From: JACCWM01 sp040393065
GTDB taxonomy: Bacteria; Myxococcota_A; Bradymonadia; Bradymonadales; Bradymonadaceae
NCBI GenBank assembly: GCA_040393065.1
Contig: JBEBUW010000135.1
Span: 1 to 11,125, forward strand
DNA: 11,125 nucleotides
Reading direction: 5' to 3'
The translations under genes and the position numbers were made by a program. Positions within the stretch are counted from its first letter, which is position 1. Each line of letters starts with the position of its first letter. A model generated the notes under the pieces. It saw only the letters and a list, made by a program, of their open reading frames with translations, was not told where the DNA came from and ran no database searches. Positions 6,910 through 11,125 of the stretch are shown here, piece after piece.

Positions 6910-8109
6910 ATGAAAGCATCCCGCCCGGTTTTTTTTCGCCGATTTTCCATCGCCGCAACCCTTGTTGGCTTCGCCGCCATCACCGCCCTCGCCACAACCG
7001 GCTGCGACGACCGCTCTCCTGCCAACAACGCCAACAATAGCAACAACGCCAACAACGACCCGGCCGACGCTGCCAACCTGTCCGACACCTCCGATCCGAA
7101 CGACACCTCCAACCCCGGCCAGGACACCTCCAACCCTGGCCAGGACACCGAAACCGACCCCAACCCCGGCCCGAGCCTCTGCGACCGCATCGAACTCGGC
7201 CCCAATTCCGACCTGCGCGGCGAACGCTTCTTCCCCGACGATTCCTACTGGAACCAGCCCGTACTCGATGCCGAAGTCGATCCCAACTCCGACGCAATCA
7301 TCGCCTCCATCGGCGCCGATACCGGCCTGCACGCCGACTTCGGCTGCTGCTGGCCTGATACGCCCTTTGGCATCCCCTACGTCGTCGTCGACAGCTCCAC
7401 GCCCCAGGTTCCCATCCAGTTCGATTACGCCAGCGAAAGCGATCCCGGCCCCTACCCGATTCCCCCCGACGCCCCCATCGAAGGCGGCCCCGACGCAACC
7501 GGCGACCGACACATCCTGGCCATCGACTGCGCCACCGAACAAATCTACGAACTCTTCGACGCCCATCCGCAAACCGACGGCTCCTGGCACGCCGGCTCCG
7601 GCGCCGTCTGGAATCTCAACCAGGAACCCGTCCGCGCTCCCTACTGCACCTCCGCCGACGCCGCCGGCCTGCCCATCTTCCCCGGCCTGGCCCGCTACGA
7701 CGAAGTCGCCGCCGGCGAAATCCGCCACGCCCTGCGCTTCACCGCCGCCCGCACACGCCGCGCCTTCGTCCGCCCACCCGCAAGCCACTGGGCCAGCAGC
7801 CACACCGACGAAAACCTCCCGCCCATGGGCATGCGCGTCCGCTTAAAAGCCGACGCCGAACTCGGCATCGACCTCTCCACCTTCTCCGAACAAGCCCGCA
7901 TCCTCATCCGCGCCATGCAAACCTACGGCATGATCCTCGCCGACAACGGCAGCAACTGGTACGTCAGCGGCGCCCCCAGCGAACACTGGAACGACAGCGC
8001 ACTCTCTCGCGAACTCCGCCAGATCAAAGGCCACCACTTCGAAGTCCTCAAAATGGACGGCCTGGTCACCGACTATTCACTCGCCCCCGGTTCCTGCCAG
8101 CTTCCCTGA
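6910..8109 (+). CDS. Conserved secreted lipoprotein of unknown function
   Basis: Encodes a predicted 399-aa lipoprotein. The ATG at 6910 follows GGAG with a 5-bp gap, an ideal ribosome site, and is followed by a basic, hydrophobic signal peptide with Cys32 in an ATTGC lipobox. Asp-Asp follow the Cys; in enterobacteria Asp at +2 retains lipoproteins in the inner membrane, but the rule may not apply here. Residues 38-90 are a low-complexity Asn/Asp/Thr/Pro linker containing a doubled DTSNPGQ, encoded by a 24-bp tandem repeat. The globular part (about 91-399) has stretches that look strongly constrained: a segment rich in Gly/Pro at 250-278 ending GEIRHALRFT, PPMGMRVRLKA at 304-314, and YGMILADNGSNWYVSGAP at 339-356. 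I recall similar segments in uncharacterised secreted proteins of actinobacteria and myxobacteria, but know no assigned activity. Six further cysteines (91, 146, 147, 207, 246, 396) could form disulfides. It is divergent from cydA. Confidence 0.87.
   Translation: MKASRPVFFRRFSIAATLVGFAAITALATTGCDDRSPANNANNSNNANNDPADAANLSDTSDPNDTSNPGQDTSNPGQDTETDPNPGPSLCDRIELGPNSDLRGERFFPDDSYWNQPVLDAEVDPNSDAIIASIGADTGLHADFGCCWPDTPFGIPYVVVDSSTPQVPIQFDYASESDPGPYPIPPDAPIEGGPDATGDRHILAIDCATEQIYELFDAHPQTDGSWHAGSGAVWNLNQEPVRAPYCTSADAAGLPIFPGLARYDEVAAGEIRHALRFTAARTRRAFVRPPASHWASSHTDENLPPMGMRVRLKADAELGIDLSTFSEQARILIRAMQTYGMILADNGSNWYVSGAPSEHWNDSALSRELRQIKGHHFEVLKMDGLVTDYSLAPGSCQLP
7093..7149 (+). repeat. 24-bp in-frame tandem repeat in the lipoprotein linker
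   Basis: Two near-identical 24-bp copies encode the doubled DTSNPGQ stretch, and a related DTSDPND precedes them. Being a multiple of three, copy-number change would lengthen or shorten the flexible linker without shifting the frame. Confidence 0.7.
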
Positions 8110-8231
8110 GCCCCGGAGATTTCCTGTTCTGCAGTTGCATCACCCGGCCCTCCTATACTAAGAGTCGCGACAAGTGACGTAAGTTTTTGTAAACCCTTTC
8201 TGTGATTCCCTTCCTGAGTTCGGTGGTTGTT
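8110..8231 (+). promoter_or_regulatory. Intergenic region with a possible promoter for the 8232-10374 operon
   Basis: A 122-bp gap with no hairpin terminator visible. A TATACT at 8154-8159 resembles a -10 box, but the nearest good -35 candidate, TTGCAT (8135-8140), sits only 13 bp upstream, shorter than the usual 16-18. The call is therefore weak. GGTGG just before the ATG at 8232 may act as the ribosome site. Confidence 0.3.
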
Positions 8232-9503
8232 ATGAGCGTTCGTCCCCTGCATACCGCAGCAGTTCTTCTGGGCACATCCTTACTTTACACCCTGCCCGCC
8301 TGGGCCGAAAAACCCGTGCCCCCTTCCCCGGAAACGCCGGTCGTCACAGGAAAAGCCCCAAAAACCGACAACCCGCCCGGCGACGATTCCCAGCAAAGCC
8401 AGGTCATGATCGGCAGTGGCGGCATCGGCGTCGGCGGACTCGCTGCCCGACTCATCGAAGGCTGGGAGCTGACCTTTCACCCCGACGCCATTCACACCCG
8501 AGTCGCCGAAAGCGCGCCCGTACTCGTCACCACCGCCGGCGAACATCCCGAAGCCGAGCACGCCGCCAAAGCCATCCGCGAGCAGCTCGTAAAACACCGC
8601 AGCTCCCTCGTCATGGACAGCGCAAGCCTGGGCGATACCCGCGCCCTCTCCGACGAAGCCCTGATCCAGAAAGTCGCCGCCTTACCCGTCGAGGAAGTCG
8701 TCATCGTCCGCACCTTCGATACCGGCCAGGGCGCCGAACCCATGGCCGTTGTCACCAGCTACAACAAGCAGGGCGAAGCACTCTGGGCCATCACCGCACA
8801 ACGCAACCAACGCATGGCCGCCGACCCAACCCCACCCCCGCAGGCCGCCAAAAAAACCGATTCCGGCGCTGTGATCGGAAAAGTCATCAACGAACAAAAC
8901 GACGCCTCCATCCAGGCCCGCAAAGCCTTCGACGAAGCCGCCATCTTCATCGTCGCACCCTCCTCCAGCTACTGGGGACTCCAGGTATTTCAGGGCAAAT
9001 ACGCCGTCCCACTCCTTGGCGAAGATCTCTACAACGCCCTGAACCGACCCGATCTGGCCGACCAACTCCGCAGCAACCAGCGACGCTCCACCGCAAGCGC
9101 ATGGCTTAGCGCCATCGGCACCCTCGGCCTGATCGGCGGCGGTTCCTGGTCCCTGGTCTACGGCATCATGAACGCCTCCATCGATCCCGACCCACTTATC
9201 GGCACGCCCCGAGAAAAACGCGACATGACCCTGCCCCTCACCCTCACCGGGGCCTCCGTCGCCATGCTCGTCACCGCCTACTTCGTCTCCCCCGGCGAAA
9301 TCCACCCCGTTCAGCCCAGCGACCTGCGCCGCATGGTCGACGAACACAACGACGCCCTGCGCCAGGAACACAACCTCCCGGCCGACTACCACTTTTTGTC
9401 CAACTCCGGCCCGCAACACCCCCACCAGGTGCCCCTGAACTACGATTTCCAACTCGCTTTTAGCCCCGACGGAGGCCAGCTTGTTTTCCAGATCCGCTAC
9501 TAA
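8232..9503 (+). CDS. Exported protein of unknown function with two C-terminal membrane segments
   Basis: Encodes 423 aa with a signal peptide probably cleaved after AWA (residue 25), then a Pro-rich stretch (26-57). A Gly-rich patch (MIGSGGIGVGGLAARL, 59-74) and an alpha/beta-like region (about 78-190) follow. Two hydrophobic segments lie near 289-311 and 333-352, separated by a short polar loop. Ahead of them, QVFQGKYAVPLLGEDLYNAL and RPDLADQLRSNQRR (251-285) resemble a motif I associate with uncharacterised two-TM proteins of myxobacteria; that link is from memory. I recognise no catalytic motif. ATG at 8232 is preferred over GTG at 8202 because it places the signal peptide at the N-terminus and has GGTGG upstream. 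The 3' end overlaps the protease gene by 23 bp, so the two are very likely co-translated. A role in anchoring or controlling the protease is possible but only inferred. Confidence 0.83.
   Translation: MSVRPLHTAAVLLGTSLLYTLPAWAEKPVPPSPETPVVTGKAPKTDNPPGDDSQQSQVMIGSGGIGVGGLAARLIEGWELTFHPDAIHTRVAESAPVLVTTAGEHPEAEHAAKAIREQLVKHRSSLVMDSASLGDTRALSDEALIQKVAALPVEEVVIVRTFDTGQGAEPMAVVTSYNKQGEALWAITAQRNQRMAADPTPPPQAAKKTDSGAVIGKVINEQNDASIQARKAFDEAAIFIVAPSSSYWGLQVFQGKYAVPLLGEDLYNALNRPDLADQLRSNQRRSTASAWLSAIGTLGLIGGGSWSLVYGIMNASIDPDPLIGTPREKRDMTLPLTLTGASVAMLVTAYFVSPGEIHPVQPSDLRRMVDEHNDALRQEHNLPADYHFLSNSGPQHPHQVPLNYDFQLAFSPDGGQLVFQIRY
9471..9483 (+). promoter_or_regulatory. Ribosome binding site that fixes the TTG start of the protease
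   Basis: GGAGG (9471-9475), five bases, then TTG (9481-9483), all inside the end of the upstream gene. This is the strongest Shine-Dalgarno match on the plus strand of the window and decides the protease start. Confidence 0.85.
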
Positions 9504-10374
9504 AAAACCCGCAACATTTCTCACCAGGCTCCTGCTCGCCGGCCTGCTCAGCCTGACAGCCCTCACGCCGGCACTGGCTCCAAAAGCACTCGCCCAGAAA
9601 CCCGACGCCGATCCCATCGCCCAGATCGAGGCGCACCAGCAGGCGCTGTTCAAAAAAATCGTCCCCTCCGTCGTCTTCATCTCCCAGGGGCAAACCATGG
9701 GCTCGGGCTTCTTCGTCTCCGAGGACGGCCTGATCTTAACCAACGCCCACGTCGTAGGCCGCGCCGAATCCGTCGAAGTCGTCCTGCGCGACGGCCGCCG
9801 TCTCAAAGCCAAAGTCCTCCAGCGCGCCGGCGACGACATCGACCTGGCCCTCCTCCAGGTTCCCCTTACCCAAACGCCCGCCCTGACCCTGGCCGGATTC
9901 TCCGAACTCCAGATCGGAAGCTGGGTCGCCGCCATCGGCCACAGCGCCGGCGGCATCTGGAGCTTCACCACCGGCATGGTTTCCAACATCTACACCGGCG
10001 AACTCGACGAACCCGTCTTCCAGACCCAGATCCCCATCCGCCCCGGCGCCTCCGGCGGCCCCGTCTTCGACCGCCACGGCCGCGTCGTCGGCGTCATCAC
10101 CTCCGGCATCAAAGACACCAGCGCCATCAACTTCGCCATCCGCACCGACACCGCCGTCCGCATCTTCGAGCAACTCGGCAACGCCTGCGAATGCCTCACC
10201 ATCAGCGCCCCCGCCGGTATCCCCATCTTCGTCAACCAGAAAATGGTCGGCAAAGGCCCCCGCGTCGTCCTCCCCGTCCAACCCGGCAACTTCGAAGTCT
10301 TCGCCGTCATCCAGGGCGAAATGAAACGCCACAACATCAAATTCCCCCAGACCAAGGCCGTCAGCCTGGAATAG
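9481..10374 (+). CDS. Secreted trypsin-like serine protease (S1C/Deg-like core) with PEGA-like C-terminal domain
   Basis: Encodes 297 aa. The TTG start at 9481 is supported by a perfect GGAGG at 9471-9475 with a 5-bp gap and by the lack of any in-frame ATG before the catalytic domain. A signal peptide ends near residue 33 or 39 (ALA sites). The protease core (about 55-235) carries a complete triad: His90 in LTNAHVVG, Asp121 in DDIDLALLQV and Ser191 in GASGGPVFD. Deg/HtrA proteases normally continue into one or two PDZ domains. Here none follows; instead a short segment (about 239-283; LTISAPAGIPIFVNQ and VQPGNFEVFAVIQG) has the pattern of a PEGA domain, a beta-rich module often found on surface proteins. 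The CEC at 236-238 marks the junction. The gene overlaps the upstream exported-protein gene by 23 bp, forming a two-gene operon. It is probably a periplasmic or surface protease; the substrate is unknown. Confidence 0.92.
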   Translation: MFSRSATKKPATFLTRLLLAGLLSLTALTPALAPKALAQKPDADPIAQIEAHQQALFKKIVPSVVFISQGQTMGSGFFVSEDGLILTNAHVVGRAESVEVVLRDGRRLKAKVLQRAGDDIDLALLQVPLTQTPALTLAGFSELQIGSWVAAIGHSAGGIWSFTTGMVSNIYTGELDEPVFQTQIPIRPGASGGPVFDRHGRVVGVITSGIKDTSAINFAIRTDTAVRIFEQLGNACECLTISAPAGIPIFVNQKMVGKGPRVVLPVQPGNFEVFAVIQGEMKRHNIKFPQTKAVSLE

Positions 10375-10517
10375 CCCCGCAAGTTCCGACCGCGGACAAG
10401 CCATCCGGTCCCCTGCCCAACCCCCCGCTGCGCATACATGAAATCGCCATGAAAAAGGTCTGCCAGGGCTTGCCCTGAAAGCAGACCGAGGGTTCTGGCA
10501 CGAGCCCGGGGGATTTT
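10375..10517. other. Non-coding stretch after the protease
   Basis: No supportable gene here. It holds the leftward terminator hairpin (10452-10487). Near its right end lies the left copy of a 28-bp direct repeat (10510-10537), which is repeated at 11034-11061. Confidence 0.6.
10452..10487 (-). terminator. Rho-independent terminator reading leftward
   Basis: Read on the minus strand, GGTCTGC pairs with GCAGACC (7 bp) around an inner CAGGGC-AA-GCCCTG stem (6 bp). A three-base TTT bulge lies on one side, and TTTTT follows the stem directly. In plus-strand coordinates the outer arms are 10457-10463 and 10481-10487, the inner arms 10464-10469 and 10472-10477, and the T-run complements the A-run at 10452-10456. 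The plus strand has no T-run after the stem, so it would act mainly on transcripts coming from the right. Confidence 0.75.
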
Positions 10518-11035
10518 CCTCATCCTTCAACACATCTCTATAAACTCAGCGCCGCCATAGAGCATCGGCCGTGCACGCCGCCACGTCCGCCCCAGGTTTG
10601 CGCCCTCGTCCTATCGGCCTCGAAGCGCATCCACCTGGGGCTAGCAAGGAACAGCGGATCGCCTCCTCCGGAGGCTCATAATACGCGACCGAGCAAATTT
10701 ACCTGCGGGCAGCCACGGCAAGCCGGACATTGAGGGGCGCGCTTTGCGCGGACAAGTTTCTATCCAATAAAACCAGCCATCATTCGCGCAAAGCGCGCCT
10801 TCCAACACGCGAAAACCGTACCCACCAACCTACTACTCGCGCACAAACGCCTATCACGAGCCTCCCGATAGGGAGGCGATCCGTTGTTATCGATAGCCCC
10901 AGGTGGACGCACTTCGAGGCCGATAGGACGAGGGTGCGGAACCTGGGGCGGACGTGGCGGCGTGCGCGGACGTGGCTTCACCACGACACGTACGGCCGGA
11001 AAAACTCGAAACAGGAGATGTGTTGAAGGATGAGG
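10518..11035. repeat. ~518-bp nested inverted-repeat (MITE-like) element
   Basis: The ends are a perfect 20-bp inverted repeat: CCTCATCCTTCAACACATCT at 10518-10537 and its complement at 11016-11035. Both ends are flanked outside by GATTTT (10512-10517 and 11036-11041), which could be a 6-bp target duplication. Inside are two further pairs with nearly the same centre (about 10768): arms of about 107 bp, roughly 90 per cent matching in their outer part (10573-10679 and 10858-10965), and a perfect 15-bp pair (10736-10750 and 10785-10799, GGCGCGCTTTGCGCG and complement). Each long arm ends in its own small hairpin, GCCTCC-TCC-GGAGGC on the left (about 10661-10676) and GCCTCCC-GATA-GGGAGGC on the right (10860-10877). 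No transposase or believable gene lies within. It is either a non-autonomous mobile element or two copies of a dispersed repeat in inverted orientation. Confidence 0.8.
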
Positions 11036-11066
11036 GATTTTCCTCATCCTTCAACACATCTTTTTT
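11016..11066 (+). terminator. Strong rho-independent terminator reading rightward
   Basis: A perfect 20-bp stem (11016-11035 with 11042-11061) closed by the 6-base loop GATTTT, followed by six T's (11061-11066). The minus strand has no T-run after the stem. The left arm of this hairpin is also the right terminal repeat of the palindromic element, so terminator and element share sequence. It would end transcripts from the protease operon if they run through the element. Confidence 0.85.
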
Positions 11067-11125
11067 GTTGATTTACAAATAACAGGCAACAAAACGCCCC
11101 GATCTTCCGATAACAAATATAGCAA
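11067..11125. other. AT-rich end of window, no gene seen
   Basis: This short tail is clearly richer in A and T than the rest of the window. It could be the start of a promoter region for a gene to the right or to the far side, but nothing definite can be called. Confidence 0.3.

Noticed and set aside
8682..9989. Minus-strand 435-codon open frame opposite the exported protein and protease
   Set aside because: The plus-strand genes have signal peptides, a catalytic triad and ribosome sites; this frame has none.
10730..11047. Small frames of 95-98 codons on both strands inside the palindromic element
   Set aside because: They overlap each other and the inverted-repeat arms and show no start signal or recognisable domain.

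Overview
The window looks like chromosomal DNA of a GC-rich Gram-negative bacterium, most likely a predatory-type deltaproteobacterial relative (Bradymonadota or Myxococcota). The pointers are lipoprotein signal peptides followed by low-complexity Asn/Asp/Pro/Gly linkers, a cysteine-rich RCC1/Ig-like lipoprotein, a trypsin-like protease with a PEGA-like tail, and a VKOR-DsbA fusion. This placement is inference from protein style; no rRNA, tRNA or other taxonomic marker is present.

Layout, left to right. Positions 1-335 hold a head-to-tail array of a 119-bp hairpin-bearing repeat. A plus-strand gene (454-1638) encodes a membrane VKOR domain fused to a periplasmic DsbA-like thioredoxin domain. 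The space between it and the convergent minus-strand gene (1639-2165) is filled by about 12 units of a 40-43 bp repeat built on the palindrome GGCTCGAGCC. A minus-strand cluster follows: cydA (5363-6739), cydB (4270-5370, overlapping cydA by 8 bp) and a 670-aa RCC1/Ig-like lipoprotein (2166-4178). A 170-bp divergent region with several GCAAA-type inverted repeats separates cydA from a plus-strand conserved lipoprotein of unknown function (6910-8109). Next is a two-gene plus-strand operon: an exported two-TM protein of unknown function (8232-9503) overlapped by a secreted trypsin-like protease (9481-10374) that starts with TTG behind a perfect GGAGG. The right end (10375-11125) is non-coding. 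It carries a leftward terminator, a ~518-bp nested-palindrome element with 20-bp terminal inverted repeats, and a strong rightward terminator.

How the genes may work together. The DsbA-like domain would oxidise cysteines in exported proteins, and the VKOR domain would pass the electrons to quinone. Cytochrome bd (CydAB) would re-oxidise the quinol with O2. Both exported lipoproteins carry extra cysteines; the RCC1 protein has pairs at a fixed spacing, so they are plausible clients. The enzymatic steps are known for the families; their coupling here is inference.

The plus strand is C- and A-rich in both plus- and minus-strand genes, so third-position codon choice flips with gene orientation. 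This suggests replication-linked skew, with the minus strand as leading strand. No phage genes, transposase, CRISPR array or defence system was seen.
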